Below, in pieces: positions 17,349 to 27,087 of a stretch of 64,000 nucleotides of DNA. This stretch comes from an uncultured Erwinia sp. (GTDB lineage Bacteria; Pseudomonadota; Gammaproteobacteria; Enterobacterales; Enterobacteriaceae), in NCBI GenBank assembly GCA_913775305.1, contig CAJYIY010000079.1, forward strand, positions 24,823-88,822. Reading direction: 5' to 3'. Within the stretch, counting starts at the first letter, position 1; each line of letters begins with the position of its first letter. The notes under the pieces were generated by a model that saw only the letters and a list, made by a program, of their open reading frames with translations, searched no databases and was not told the DNA's origin. A program made the translations under genes and the position numbers.

Positions 17349-19879
17349 TCTTTTTTCTCGCCAGAGGAACGGGACGATTTCGGTGGGTTCAGACGACGCC
17401 ATGAATGACGCTTCAGCAGCGCACAGGTACTTAACCCCACTAATACAGAACACAGCAGCGCGACCAGGGCCATCAGAACGGAATGCTGGTTGGCATACCA
17501 GACCACCATCATGTACCACGGCATTTGCCCGCTGGGGAACTGAGCTCCAACACGGAAACTGCGAACCCCGGTTTCATCGGTAATGATAGCCGTATCGCCA
17601 CGAATACCGGCGTTAATGCGTTGCAGGGTTAAATCATCGCTCAGGCGGGCCAGCTGATCGTCGTCGGTCGCGATGGCCATGACCACCAGGCGGCTGCCGT
17701 TCCACGGTGAGCGATAGCTGACGAATCCGCGCCAGTCTTCGTTGGAAGACAGATAACGGTCGGCATCCAGCGACTGCCTTGACCAGTCACCGGTCAGCCA
17801 GCTGCGCAGTTTTTCCACTGTGCTCTGCATCTTCACGCCCAGCATATGGCCGTGAACCTCATAGGGCGATACAGCCAGAATCGACTCGTTAAAAGCGGTT
17901 TGACCGAGCGTGGATACCGCCAGCACATCGCTGTTTTCCAGACGTTCGCGCATCGCGCCACCGCCCGGTACGCCAAATATCACATTGTTATAGACCAGCG
18001 CCACGCCGGTCGCATTACCGGAACGTCCGGCCATGTTCAGCAGCGTACTGATTTCGGCATTAGCTGGCTTCTCAGGCAGCATCAGCACGGTTTGAGAATA
18101 GTCAGCCAGACGCGAGAACGGGAACGAGGCACCGACGAAGTAGGAGAGGTTCGGCAGCATGGAGAAGTGGCGCGTATGGCTCAGATCGATTGAGGAATCC
18201 TCTTCGATCCGACTCTTGATATTGTTGTTGGTCAGAACGCTACAGGGCGCACTGGCCTTGGGTTTGATGTTGAAATAGAGCTGCAGCTGGTTATCACCGT
18301 AAATCAGATACGGGTCAAGTTTAATCGTGTATTTCTCCTGACGAGCGTCGCCGCCGAGACGGTGCCAGATATTTTCCAGCAGTCCGAGTTTATTCACCGT
18401 CAGGTTACGCAGGAAGGTGCCGTTCAGGGTGACATTGAGAACGGAGTTATCTTCATCAATCCAGTTTTCGGAGGGGAAACGATAGTTCAGCTGCAGCGGC
18501 AGCGTATCGCCGTCCCACAGGAACAGATCCGGTGCCGCACGGAAGTTAACTCGCAGGGCATCGTGCCAGATGCCGTTGGCGGTCAGGTTCTGATCCTGGC
18601 GCAGCAGTTCGCTGAGGCGGACCGGACGCTCGGTATTGATCCAGCGTGGTGCATCGTAAGGTTTACGCAGCGGCACGGTGTTCTGTCCGACTTCCAGCTG
18701 GGCGTTGTCCACCTTCATCGGCTGCAACAGGCGCGTCGCCGCCTGGCGTAGCTGCAGATCGTCTTTACCGACCACCAGCAGTAGTTTGTAGACCGGGTTA
18801 TCCGGGTTATCGACGATTTTCAACAGCGGCACGCTGGTTTCCGGCAGCGTCAGGCTGGAGATAACCTCACCCGGATGGCCAAATACGACACCGTTTTTCT
18901 CAGGCAACTGGCCGCGAAGCACCGGGAAGGTAATCCCACGATAGTCAGCCTGAATGCCCAGCCACGAGGCCAGGATTGCCGCCGCGCTGATTTCACCCGG
19001 CTGAATATTTTCGCCAAACGCCATGGTGACGCTGGATGAGTTCATCCGCAGCGGATCGAGGAACGGCCGCGGGAAATTGCTCAGTTTGGTCCCGATATTC
19101 AGCTGCTGGCCTTCCAGCGACAGCGCGGTGGTGGGCAGGATTGTTACCTGATACTGATCTTCGCTGTCGCGTTCGCACATGAGCTGGTCGGCATCGTTGA
19201 TTTTAAAGCTCAGGTTGTTGCTTGAAACCACCATCGCTGCTGGAATATCCAGCTGATAATCTTCGCTTTCTTTATCCGATGCGCTCAGCGGCAAGGTGCC
19301 CAGAGGCTGACCATTCATCATGAGCTGCAGCGAGGTATTACGCGCAGACAGCGCGGAAGAGACCTTCAGCGACAAATTCAGGCGCGCATTAGTGATTACT
19401 TCATCGCCCGGTAGCGTAAAGGTAATGCCGGACTGAAGCTGACCACCGGTCAACAGCACACCCCGTGGTTGCCCCATCTGCGCCACGGTTATCGTACTGG
19501 AAAGCGGCTGATTCAGGGATACCATGGTGGAGGAGGTGTTCGCCGTCGGTGCAGGCAGCGGAGGCAGCCCCGGAAGCTCGGTCACGGAACCCGGCGGCAG
19601 TGCGGGTTCGTTACCCGCAGGCAGGCCGTTGTCAGCGTTCGTAGCCGGTGCGTCATTTTCAGATGCTGGGACCGATGCCGCCGATGTTGATGCTGGTGTC
19701 GATGTCGATGCCGACCGATCGTTCTCGTCGGCGACAGTATCATTGTCCTGGCTGGCGGACATAAAGTTACTTAACAGGCTGCCAACCTGCGTAGTGCTGG
19801 TTGCCGAATCGGCGGCGTTCAGGTTGCTCAGCGTCAGCGCTGTACTCAGGCACAGTGCGCGAAGTATTAATTGCTTCAT
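17345..19879 (-). CDS. bcsB: Cellulose synthase regulatory/periplasmic subunit BcsB
   Basis: The 844-residue protein has a signal peptide (about residues 1-22), a low-complexity Ser/Thr/Ala/Pro linker (about 25-110), the alternating carbohydrate-binding and flavodoxin-like domains of BcsB, and a C-terminal membrane anchor (HSVLMALVALLCSVLVGLSTCAL) with a basic cytosolic tail. BcsB guides the glucan through the periplasm, and its anchor is needed for BcsA activity. The start overlaps the bcsA stop as ATGA, and its own stop overlaps bcsC in the same way. The N-terminal linker is longer than in E. coli BcsB. Confidence 0.93.
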   Translation of the reverse strand: MKQLILRALCLSTALTLSNLNAADSATSTTQVGSLLSNFMSASQDNDTVADENDRSASTSTPASTSAASVPASENDAPATNADNGLPAGNEPALPPGSVTELPGLPPLPAPTANTSSTMVSLNQPLSSTITVAQMGQPRGVLLTGGQLQSGITFTLPGDEVITNARLNLSLKVSSALSARNTSLQLMMNGQPLGTLPLSASDKESEDYQLDIPAAMVVSSNNLSFKINDADQLMCERDSEDQYQVTILPTTALSLEGQQLNIGTKLSNFPRPFLDPLRMNSSSVTMAFGENIQPGEISAAAILASWLGIQADYRGITFPVLRGQLPEKNGVVFGHPGEVISSLTLPETSVPLLKIVDNPDNPVYKLLLVVGKDDLQLRQAATRLLQPMKVDNAQLEVGQNTVPLRKPYDAPRWINTERPVRLSELLRQDQNLTANGIWHDALRVNFRAAPDLFLWDGDTLPLQLNYRFPSENWIDEDNSVLNVTLNGTFLRNLTVNKLGLLENIWHRLGGDARQEKYTIKLDPYLIYGDNQLQLYFNIKPKASAPCSVLTNNNIKSRIEEDSSIDLSHTRHFSMLPNLSYFVGASFPFSRLADYSQTVLMLPEKPANAEISTLLNMAGRSGNATGVALVYNNVIFGVPGGGAMRERLENSDVLAVSTLGQTAFNESILAVSPYEVHGHMLGVKMQSTVEKLRSWLTGDWSRQSLDADRYLSSNEDWRGFVSYRSPWNGSRLVVMAIATDDDQLARLSDDLTLQRINAGIRGDTAIITDETGVRSFRVGAQFPSGQMPWYMMVVWYANQHSVLMALVALLCSVLVGLSTCALLKRHSWRRLNPPKSSRSSGEKKE

Positions 19880-21975
19880 GCCACTCCATCCTTCTCAGCA
19901 CGCATACGACGTTTTTTATTCGCGCGACGGTCTTTCCAGGTCAGCCAGAACAGTTCAAATACCGTACGAATGATATTGACCAGCGAACGCAGCGGGTTAT
20001 CTTTTGGCCCTTCCGGCTTCAGCCAGGCATCGGCACGGGACAGCACTATGCGCACCAGCTCACGGCGGCGCGACAGTGGGATATCCTTAAACTGGAAGCG
20101 CAGCACGCCGGAGTCGGTGCTGATCAGATTGACCGGGATTGAGATCGCGCCGGAGTGCAGCATCAGTTCGATCGCCTCGATTTCATCATTTTCGTAGCGC
20201 TTGTCCGGTGCGGTCAGCTGTGCACCGCCCATTGACAGGTTGATGGTGTGGCAGCGTGAGGAGATACCGCTGGCATAGTGGATGATTGCCGGTATTTTCA
20301 CGTCGATACGAATGGTTTTGCGTACCTGTTTGGTTTCACGCGCCACGGCAATCGCCGCCATCAGGATCACCAGGCTGAAGGTGGCCCAGCCGACGTTCAG
20401 CGCAATAACGTAAGGGTCCACGCCGAAGTAATCGTGAGCGAACGCGCGCACGATGCCGCTGATCACCCCGGCTGCCAGCAGCAGTGCACAGATCACGTGT
20501 GGACGGACGATATTAAAGTCAAAGAAGCCCACATCCAGCAGGCCGCCCTTATCCGTCACGTTAAATTTACCGTGCTTCGGTGAAATCATGGTCAGCAGCG
20601 TTGGGATAACCAGGTGGAAAGCCATGACCGTTTCATAAATTTCACCCCAGAAGGTAGCGCGGAAACGGCCATTCATTCGAGAGTTCACGTACAGCGACAA
20701 CACCAGGTGCGGCAGCACATAGGCGAAGATCAGGCTGGCCGATGAATGAATAATGTTCAGGTTAAACAGCAGATAGGCCAGTGGCGCCGTCAGAAACACC
20801 ACGCGGGGCAGACCGAACTGGAAGTGCAGCATCGCGTTCAGGTAGCACAGGCGCTGTTGCCACTTGAGGCCACGGCCCAGCAGTGGATTATCCACGCGAA
20901 AAATCTGCGTCATGCCGCGTGCCCAGCGGGTACGCTGAACGATATGCAGACCCAGGCGCTCGGTTGCCAGCCCGGCCGCCAGCGGAATGGCCAGAAACGC
21001 GGAACCCCAGCCGAGGCGCTGCATTTTCAATGCGGTGTGTGCATCCTCGGTGACGGTTTCAACCGCAAAGCCATTGATCTCTTCCAGCGCAGAACGGCGA
21101 ATAACGGCACAGGAGCCACAGAAGAACGTCGCATTCCAGTTATCGTTACCCTGCTGTACCGGCCCATAGAACAGCGCGCCTTCGTTTGGAATTTCGCGGG
21201 CGGCTTTCAGGTTACGTTCAAACGGGTCAGGCGAGTAGAAATAGTGCGGCGTTTGCAGCAGTGCCAGTTTGTCATCTTTCAGGAAGGCACCGACGGTGGC
21301 CTGCAGGAAGGTACGGGTGGCCACGTGGTCACAGTCAAAGACGCAGATGAGTTCGCCTCGGGTGATTTTCATGGCGTGGTTCAGGTTACCGGCCTTGGCG
21401 TGACGGTTGTCGTCGCGGGTGATATAGCCCACGCCGACGTCAGCGGCAAAGCGGGCAAACTCGCTGCGCTTGCCGTCATCCAGCAGGTAAATCTTTAATT
21501 TGTCGCGCGGGTAATCGATACACTGTGCAGCCAGTACGGTATCGCGAACCACATCGAGGCTTTCGTTGTAGCTGGGAACGTAAACGTCCACCGTCGGCCA
21601 CAGTGAAATATCATCGGGAAGCGGTTCAATTGTTCGCTTAAGCGGCCAGGAAGTTTGCAGATAACCGAGAATTAAAATTACCCAAACGTAAAGTTCAGCG
21701 ATAAACAGGCCGATACCTAATATCGCCTCCACTTCGGAATTGAAATGCAGGGTTTCAGTAGCGCGCCAGTATATATAGCGGGTCGACATGATCGCAGAAA
21801 GAAATACCATGATCAGCGAGACCGGCTTACTTTTAATAAAGCCCAGTAAAAAAACAATACCGATGGAAATCAGACCAAAGGTATACTGTTTCTGACTGTC
21901 CATCGGGGTGATAACGATAACCGCCGCAACGGGCATTACGACCAGTAAGAGCAGATAAAACAGGACTTTATTCAT
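19876..21975 (-). CDS. bcsA: Cellulose synthase catalytic subunit BcsA (UDP-forming)
   Basis: The 699-residue inner-membrane GT2 enzyme polymerises UDP-glucose into cellulose. The catalytic motifs are present in order: DDGKR, DCD, the base motif TED and QRTRW. A C-terminal PilZ domain (about residues 570-665) has R-K-T-I-R as the RxxxR motif and N-L-S-M-G-G where most carry DxSxxG. Both are compatible with c-di-GMP binding, although Asn replaces Asp. About eight membrane helices surround the GT domain. The protein is shorter than E. coli BcsA (about 870) because the N-terminal extension is missing. The start is 88 nt after bcsQ. Confidence 0.95.
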   Translation of the reverse strand: MNKVLFYLLLLVVMPVAAVIVITPMDSQKQYTFGLISIGIVFLLGFIKSKPVSLIMVFLSAIMSTRYIYWRATETLHFNSEVEAILGIGLFIAELYVWVILILGYLQTSWPLKRTIEPLPDDISLWPTVDVYVPSYNESLDVVRDTVLAAQCIDYPRDKLKIYLLDDGKRSEFARFAADVGVGYITRDDNRHAKAGNLNHAMKITRGELICVFDCDHVATRTFLQATVGAFLKDDKLALLQTPHYFYSPDPFERNLKAAREIPNEGALFYGPVQQGNDNWNATFFCGSCAVIRRSALEEINGFAVETVTEDAHTALKMQRLGWGSAFLAIPLAAGLATERLGLHIVQRTRWARGMTQIFRVDNPLLGRGLKWQQRLCYLNAMLHFQFGLPRVVFLTAPLAYLLFNLNIIHSSASLIFAYVLPHLVLSLYVNSRMNGRFRATFWGEIYETVMAFHLVIPTLLTMISPKHGKFNVTDKGGLLDVGFFDFNIVRPHVICALLLAAGVISGIVRAFAHDYFGVDPYVIALNVGWATFSLVILMAAIAVARETKQVRKTIRIDVKIPAIIHYASGISSRCHTINLSMGGAQLTAPDKRYENDEIEAIELMLHSGAISIPVNLISTDSGVLRFQFKDIPLSRRRELVRIVLSRADAWLKPEGPKDNPLRSLVNIIRTVFELFWLTWKDRRANKKRRMRAEKDGVA

Positions 21976-22063
21976 AAGTCATCCTGAACACGTGTGGATA
22001 TCATTCTTCGTGGCTCACTTCACCACGCGTCTTCAGGCATCCATGCCAGGTTCCTGTAACCCG

Positions 22064-22861
22064 CTAGCGAGACTGAAGCGGAGCATGCATCTCGCCGTCG
22101 CCGACTTTAATATCAAGCAGCGCGGAAAGACGCTTGCCGATCAATTCAATATCGAACGCGGCAGCGGAAACAGTACTGAAATCAAAAATAGACTGCTGTG
22201 AGGCGTTGGCTTCCGCCACGCTTTCATCACGGTTTACCACGCCAATTAATCGGTCGCCCAGGCGCTGCTGCATAAACAGCGTGACGTCGCGGCTGATATT
22301 GCGGCGGCTGTCGCTCTGATTCAGCACAAAATAGTGACCATGGCGATGATTAAGCGCGCTGCCGATCAGTTTTTCATTTTCCACCTGCGGCAGCAGCGAC
22401 AGCGAAGCCGTATCCGACAGCATGACCACCAGGTGCATATCGGCCAGTGCCGCCATCGCTTTCAGCGCCGGGCCAGGCCCGGGAGGGAAATCAGCAATAA
22501 TCACCAGACCCGGGTAATTCAGTACGGTGTTCAGACCACGGATAATAAAGTTCGGGTCGTGGGTCAGGTTATCTTCAAACTGCATACGCTGCTCTTCCGT
22601 GACATCCCCGTAGGGCAGAACGAAAATGTTACCGCCGGTAGTGAGAATGGACTGACTCCAGTCGGAAGATTCGGCGGATTTGGCGACAAAGCCACGTCCG
22701 TCTGACAGCGGTACGCCAAAATGCAGGCGTAACGCATTCTGCACGTCAAAATCGATCGCCAGCACTTTGCTTCCGTTACGGGCAAGCGCGTGTGCAAGGT
22801 TGGCTGCCATGGTGGTTTTACCCACACCGCCCTTAGGGGAACAGACGCAAACTAACGGCAT
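22064..22861 (-). CDS. bcsQ: BcsQ, MinD/ParA-like ATPase of cellulose synthesis
   Basis: The 265-residue protein begins with the deviant Walker A motif SPKGGVGKTTMAANLA (about residues 8-23) and has the Walker B-like IIADFPPGPGPA (about 117-128). In E. coli BcsQ is needed for cellulose production and polar localisation and joins the cytosolic face of the synthase with BcsR and BcsE. Here no bcsR or bcsE is seen beside it. Its start overlaps the bcsO end by 10 nt. Confidence 0.93.
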   Translation of the reverse strand: MPLVCVCSPKGGVGKTTMAANLAHALARNGSKVLAIDFDVQNALRLHFGVPLSDGRGFVAKSAESSDWSQSILTTGGNIFVLPYGDVTEEQRMQFEDNLTHDPNFIIRGLNTVLNYPGLVIIADFPPGPGPALKAMAALADMHLVVMLSDTASLSLLPQVENEKLIGSALNHRHGHYFVLNQSDSRRNISRDVTLFMQQRLGDRLIGVVNRDESVAEANASQQSIFDFSTVSAAAFDIELIGKRLSALLDIKVGDGEMHAPLQSR

Positions 22862-23763
22862 GAGGCAATTTTCTCCAGCAGGGATTGTAAAGGCGTATCT
22901 TTGGAAACGATCTGTTCAGCGGAGCCGTGGGTCGGGCTGAACAACTGTTTGTAGCTGATATTGGAAGAGATTGTCGCAGGCTGTGCGTGCGGCTGTATTG
23001 CCTGGCGGCTTGTAAAAAGCGGCGATGTAGCCGACGGCTGTGCCTGATGAAGCGGTGCGGCCTGCTGCCGATGAACCGGCTGCGGCTGATTTAACGGCTG
23101 CGGCGAAATCTGTGCTGACGGATAGTGTGGCTGCTGTACGACCGGCTGCGGCTGAAACTGTGGCGGTACAACCTGGTGCTGCGCTACCGGCGAAGATTGT
23201 TGCAGCACACCCTGCTGGGATGGCGCAGACTGCTGCATCGGCGCATGCTGCTGCGTCTGAGAGGGTTTCGGCTGCGACTTGGCCAGCTGGTCGAGCAGTG
23301 AACCTGATGCATGGGCGACAGACTCGGGACGCAGGTCGGCGACTTTTTTGGTCAACTGCACTGTTGATTCAGCCGGAGCAACGGGCGAAATCGCTGGCTG
23401 CGGCGCCACCGGCACCGAGGCGACGGGCGCCGTTACCGGCTTCAGCGATGATGAAATGCTGTCGAATAACGACGCGCCCACCGATGGAGCAAAGCCTGGT
23501 GCGGTCAATGAGGGCGAAGGCTGAGTGGGCGCAGCGGTGGCCGGTGGAGCAATAAGCATTGATGGATCGACAGGCTGAGGTACGACGATGTCAATCCTCT
23601 GACTTTTATCCAGCACCGGATCGCTACCATCATTAAGCAACTGTTTGATGATAGCCCAGTTCGAGCTGTCATAATGGAGTGACTGCTCGGACATATCTTT
23701 GAATTCGATGTGGTTTGTTTGCGTCTTTTCTTTAAAACGCTGCAAGTCATCATAACTTTTCAT
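22852..23763 (-). CDS. bcsO: BcsO-like proline/glutamine-rich protein
   Basis: The 303-residue protein has a short folded N-terminus (MKSYDDLQRFKEK… to about residue 75) and then a long low-complexity region rich in Pro, Gln, Ala and Ser (about residues 80-285, e.g. repeated QPQPV/QQ). A short conserved-looking tail follows (FSPTHGSAEQIVSKDTPLQSLLEKIA). A proline-rich protein at this operon position is named BcsO in enterobacterial type I cellulose operons; its role is not known in detail. The start at 23763 gives a soluble N-terminus; the frame is open 15 codons further up, and an internal ATG near 23694 is possible. No strong ribosome site decides between them. Its stop overlaps bcsQ. Confidence 0.8.
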   Translation of the reverse strand: MKSYDDLQRFKEKTQTNHIEFKDMSEQSLHYDSSNWAIIKQLLNDGSDPVLDKSQRIDIVVPQPVDPSMLIAPPATAAPTQPSPSLTAPGFAPSVGASLFDSISSSLKPVTAPVASVPVAPQPAISPVAPAESTVQLTKKVADLRPESVAHASGSLLDQLAKSQPKPSQTQQHAPMQQSAPSQQGVLQQSSPVAQHQVVPPQFQPQPVVQQPHYPSAQISPQPLNQPQPVHRQQAAPLHQAQPSATSPLFTSRQAIQPHAQPATISSNISYKQLFSPTHGSAEQIVSKDTPLQSLLEKIASCR

Positions 23764-24140
23764 AGAAGCGGTCGCGCAGTAGGAGGATTTTACGGCAATA
23801 TAACACACTCTTTTTGAAATAGTCAGATTAATCTCAGTGCGCTATTTCTGATTTTCAATCAGTAAATTAATGGCTTACAAGAAAAATTATTTATTACCAT
23901 CGCCCGTCAGTCGTGATAGTGACGATGTTAATCATTGAGATAATTTCAACAGATTAAGGACTTACATTTCACAAAATTGCCTTGGTTTAAAAGGCGCGTA
24001 CCTTTTTAACCTGTCATTTTCATTTTAATTAATAAAACTATCCGTTAACCCGTTCTCATTACTGAAAAAAAAATATTTATCGGTAAAACCACCCTTTTGT
24101 TTTTCTTAACTGTTTACGCTAATCAGATTTTGGGGATGTT
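23764..24140. promoter_or_regulatory. Upstream region of the bcs operon with an imperfect inverted repeat
   Basis: About 380 nt of AT-rich DNA lie between bcsO and the dpp terminator, with no ORF. GGTTTAAAAGG (23984-23994) and CCTTTTTAACC (24001-24011) form an 11-bp inverted repeat with one mismatch and a CGCGTA spacer. It could be an operator or a hairpin. The bcs promoter should lie in this region; no -35/-10 pair was assigned. Confidence 0.5.
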
Positions 24141-24171
24141 GAAAAAAGAAAGCGGAGCTAATCTCCGCTTT
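24141..24171 (-). terminator. Rho-independent terminator of the dpp operon
   Basis: AAAGCGGAG (24149-24157) pairs with CTCCGCTTT (24163-24171) around ATTAG. On the minus strand the stem is followed by CTTTTTTC. It lies 16 nt after the dppF stop. Confidence 0.88.
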
Positions 24172-24186
24172 CGCACAATAGCCATT

Positions 24187-25191
24187 TCAGACGGCCGGCT
24201 GGCTCTCATCCTGTTCAACGGCAAAGCAGGCAACCTGCTGCCCGCCCCAGGACTTTAGCTGCGGCTGCAGTTGAGTGCAGGTGTCGAGCCGCCGCCGACA
24301 GCGGGCGTTGAATGCACATCCCGGCGGTGGATTCAGCGGGCTGGGCAGCTCGCCGGTCAGCTTGATGCGCTCGCGTCGATCGTCCGGGTTAAGGCGCGGC
24401 GTGGCCGAAAGCAGCGCCTGGGTGTAAGGATGGCGGGGATTATTGAAAATTTCCGCTTTCGTGCCCTTCTCTACGCAACGGCCCAGATACATCACCATCA
24501 CTTCATCGGCAATGTGCTCGACCACGGACAGATCGTGCGAGATAAAGATGTAGGAAAGCCCCAGCTCCTGCTGCAGATCCATCATCAGATTCAGAACCTG
24601 CGCCCTTACCGATACATCCAGTGCTGACACCGGCTCATCGGCAATCAGGACATCCGGATCGAGCATCAGGCCACGGGCAATGGCGATACGCTGACGCTGG
24701 CCGCCGGAAAACATGTGCGGATAGCGGTCGTAATGCTCGGTTTTCAATCCCACTTTTGCCATCATCGCCAGGGTTTTCTCCCGGCGTTCGGCTTTGGTGA
24801 GCTGGGTGTTGATGACCAGCGGTTCTTCCAGGATCTGACTGACCTTTTTACGTGGGTTAAGCGAGCCATAAGGGTTCTGGAAGACAATCTGAATCTTCTG
24901 TCGCCGCATCTGCTGTGCCTGCGGGTCGTGTTTCAGCAGATCCTGCCCCTGATAAAACAGCTGGCCTTCGGTTGGCGTTTCAATCATCGTCAGCAGGCGT
25001 CCCAGCGTGGATTTACCGCAGCCCGATTCTCCTACTACCGCCAGCGTTTTGCCGCGTTCGAGATTAAACGATACGCCGTCCAGCGCCTTCACCAGTCGTT
25101 CCTGTCCAAACAGGCCTTTTTTGACCGGATAGTGTTTCTTCAGATCGATTGCCTGCATCAGCAGGGTTGGATTCGTTCCTTCAGGCTTCAT
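24187..25191 (-). CDS. dppF: Dipeptide ABC transporter ATP-binding protein DppF
   Basis: The 334-residue ATPase has Walker [10 protein letters not shown] (about residues 57-65), Q-loop [10 protein letters not shown], signature [15 protein letters not shown], Walker [13 protein letters not shown] and switch His in [14 protein letters not shown]. The C-terminal oligopeptide-transporter extension has the cysteine cluster [11 protein letters not shown]…C…C that binds an Fe-S cluster in relatives. The start at 25191 ([23 protein letters not shown]) is chosen because the preceding 34 codons lie inside dppD and lack family match. It overlaps the dppD stop by 11 nt. Confidence 0.93.
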   Translation of the reverse strand: MKPEGTNPTLLMQAIDLKKHYPVKKGLFGQERLVKALDGVSFNLERGKTLAVVGESGCGKSTLGRLLTMIETPTEGQLFYQGQDLLKHDPQAQQMRRQKIQIVFQNPYGSLNPRKKVSQILEEPLVINTQLTKAERREKTLAMMAKVGLKTEHYDRYPHMFSGGQRQRIAIARGLMLDPDVLIADEPVSALDVSVRAQVLNLMMDLQQELGLSYIFISHDLSVVEHIADEVMVMYLGRCVEKGTKAEIFNNPRHPYTQALLSATPRLNPDDRRERIKLTGELPSPLNPPPGCAFNARCRRRLDTCTQLQPQLKSWGGQQVACFAVEQDESQPAV

Positions 25192-26167
25192 AGGTTGGTC
25201 TCCCGGCATCATCCAGTGGGAAATGGCATTTGGACTGTCGCCCTGGAATATCATGCAGCGGCGGTTCTTCCGTCCGGCAGCGGTTGTTGGCATACGGGCA
25301 GCGTGGATTCAGCAGGCAGCCGTTAGGTCGATCATATTTACCCGGCACGACGCCAGGCAACGAGGCCAGCCGCGCCTTATCGGTGGAAAATTCCGGCAGC
25401 GCGCGCAGCAAGGCCTGCGTGTAGGGATGGCGCGGAGCTTTGAAGATATCCGCCGCTTTACCGGTTTCCACCACCTGCCCGGCATACATGACAATAATGT
25501 GCTGCGCGGCTTCCGCAACCAGCGCCAGATCGTGGGTGATCAGGATCAGCGCCATGTTTTCCTGGCGCTGCAGATCAAGCAGCAGCTCGATGATCTGCGC
25601 CTGAATCGTGACGTCCAGCGCGGTGGTTGGCTCATCGGCAATCAGCAGCTTCGGCCGACAGGCAATCGCCATTGCGATCATCACGCGCTGGCTCATCCCA
25701 CCCGACAGCTGATGCGGATAGACATCAAGCCTTGAGGCCGGGTCGGGGATCCCTACCTGGTTCAGCAGATCGATCGCGCGCTGGCGACGGGTACGGCGGT
25801 TACCCCCCTGATGAACCTTAATGGCTTCCATAATCTGGTAGCCCACGGTAAAGCAGGGGTTCAGGCTGGTCATCGGATCCTGAAAGATCATCGCGACCTC
25901 TGAGCCTACCAGTTGACGACGCTCTCTCTCTGAAATTTGCTGAAGGTTGCGCTGGTCGAAGACCAGCTGGTCTGCCATCACCTTACCGGGATAGTCGATC
26001 AGCCCCATGATCGCCAGAGAACTGACGGATTTACCGGAGCCTGACTCACCAACAATGCCGACCACCTGCCCCTGTTCAACCTGGTAGCTGATGCGATCTA
26101 CGGCGCGGAACGGTGCTTTTTCGTCACCGAAGTGCACCGAGAGTTTATCTACAGTTAATAGTGCCAT
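25181..26167 (-). CDS. dppD: Dipeptide ABC transporter ATP-binding protein DppD
   Basis: The 328-residue ATPase carries Walker [10 protein letters not shown] (about residues 40-48), Q-loop [15 protein letters not shown], signature [15 protein letters not shown], Walker [13 protein letters not shown] and the switch-His loop [11 protein letters not shown]. The C-terminal extension has the cysteine motif [16 protein letters not shown]. It pairs with DppF to power the DppBC channel. It begins 8 nt after dppC. Confidence 0.94.
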   Translation of the reverse strand: MALLTVDKLSVHFGDEKAPFRAVDRISYQVEQGQVVGIVGESGSGKSVSSLAIMGLIDYPGKVMADQLVFDQRNLQQISERERRQLVGSEVAMIFQDPMTSLNPCFTVGYQIMEAIKVHQGGNRRTRRQRAIDLLNQVGIPDPASRLDVYPHQLSGGMSQRVMIAMAIACRPKLLIADEPTTALDVTIQAQIIELLLDLQRQENMALILITHDLALVAEAAQHIIVMYAGQVVETGKAADIFKAPRHPYTQALLRALPEFSTDKARLASLPGVVPGKYDRPNGCLLNPRCPYANNRCRTEEPPLHDIPGRQSKCHFPLDDAGRPTYEA

Positions 26168-26175
26168 CTCGCTGC

Positions 26176-27078
26176 CTACTGTTTGAGTTTCGGATCAAGA
26201 GCGTCGCGTAAACCGTCGCCCATCAGGTTGAATGCCAGTACTGTCAGCAGAATGGCAACACCGGGGAAGGTGACCACCCACCAGGCACTTTGCGCATACT
26301 GCAACACGTCGGAGAGCATGGTGCCCCACTCCGGCGTAGGCGGCTGCGCCCCCATACCCAGGAAACCCAGTGCGGCCATGTCGAGGATCGCATTGGAAAA
26401 GCCAAGAGAAGCCTGCACGATCAGTGGCGCCAGGCAGTTTGGTAAGATATTGACAAACATCTGGCGCATCGCGCCCGCGCCCGCTACCCGGGAAGCGGTA
26501 ACGTAGTCGCGGCTCACTTCCACTAACACCGCGGCGCGGGTCAGGCGAATATAGTGCGGCAGGGCAACGAAGGTCAGTGCCAGCGAGGCGTTAACAATCG
26601 ATGGGCCAAAGATCGCCACCAGTACCAGCGCCAGCAGCAGGCTCGGCAGTGCCAGCATGATATCGACAAGGCGCATGATCGCGGCATCCACCGCGCCGCC
26701 AACGTAGCCGGCAATCAGGCCGAAGACGACGCCCATAATCAGCGACAGGACGACCACCAGGCAGCCGACCAGCAGCGACAGGCGTGCGCCGTACATCAGG
26801 CGGGAAAGGACATCGCGGCCAACATCATCCGTGCCGAGCAGGTACTGCCAGCTGCCCCCTTCCTGCCAGGCCGGTGGGCGCAGTAACGCGTCACGGAACT
26901 GCTCTGCGGGTGCATGCGGTGCCAGAACGTTGGCAAAAACAGCGATCAAAATCATCACAATGACGTAAACCAGGCCAATTACCGCACCTTTGTTACGTTT
27001 AAAGTAGTGCCAGAATTCCTGTAACGGGGTCATCGGCTTGGGTGCAGCGGGGACGCTGCCCGGATCTACAACAGACAT
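26176..27078 (-). CDS. dppC: Dipeptide ABC transporter permease DppC
   Basis: The 300-residue inner-membrane permease has a cytosolic N-terminal segment ([17 protein letters not shown]), six predicted helices and the EAA-type loop [28 protein letters not shown] that docks on the ATPases. The [18 protein letters not shown] segment is typical of DppC/OppC proteins. It begins 9 nt after dppB. Confidence 0.94.
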   Translation of the reverse strand: MSVVDPGSVPAAPKPMTPLQEFWHYFKRNKGAVIGLVYVIVMILIAVFANVLAPHAPAEQFRDALLRPPAWQEGGSWQYLLGTDDVGRDVLSRLMYGARLSLLVGCLVVVLSLIMGVVFGLIAGYVGGAVDAAIMRLVDIMLALPSLLLALVLVAIFGPSIVNASLALTFVALPHYIRLTRAAVLVEVSRDYVTASRVAGAGAMRQMFVNILPNCLAPLIVQASLGFSNAILDMAALGFLGMGAQPPTPEWGTMLSDVLQYAQSAWWVVTFPGVAILLTVLAFNLMGDGLRDALDPKLKQ

Positions 27079-27087
27079 AGTGGCCCC

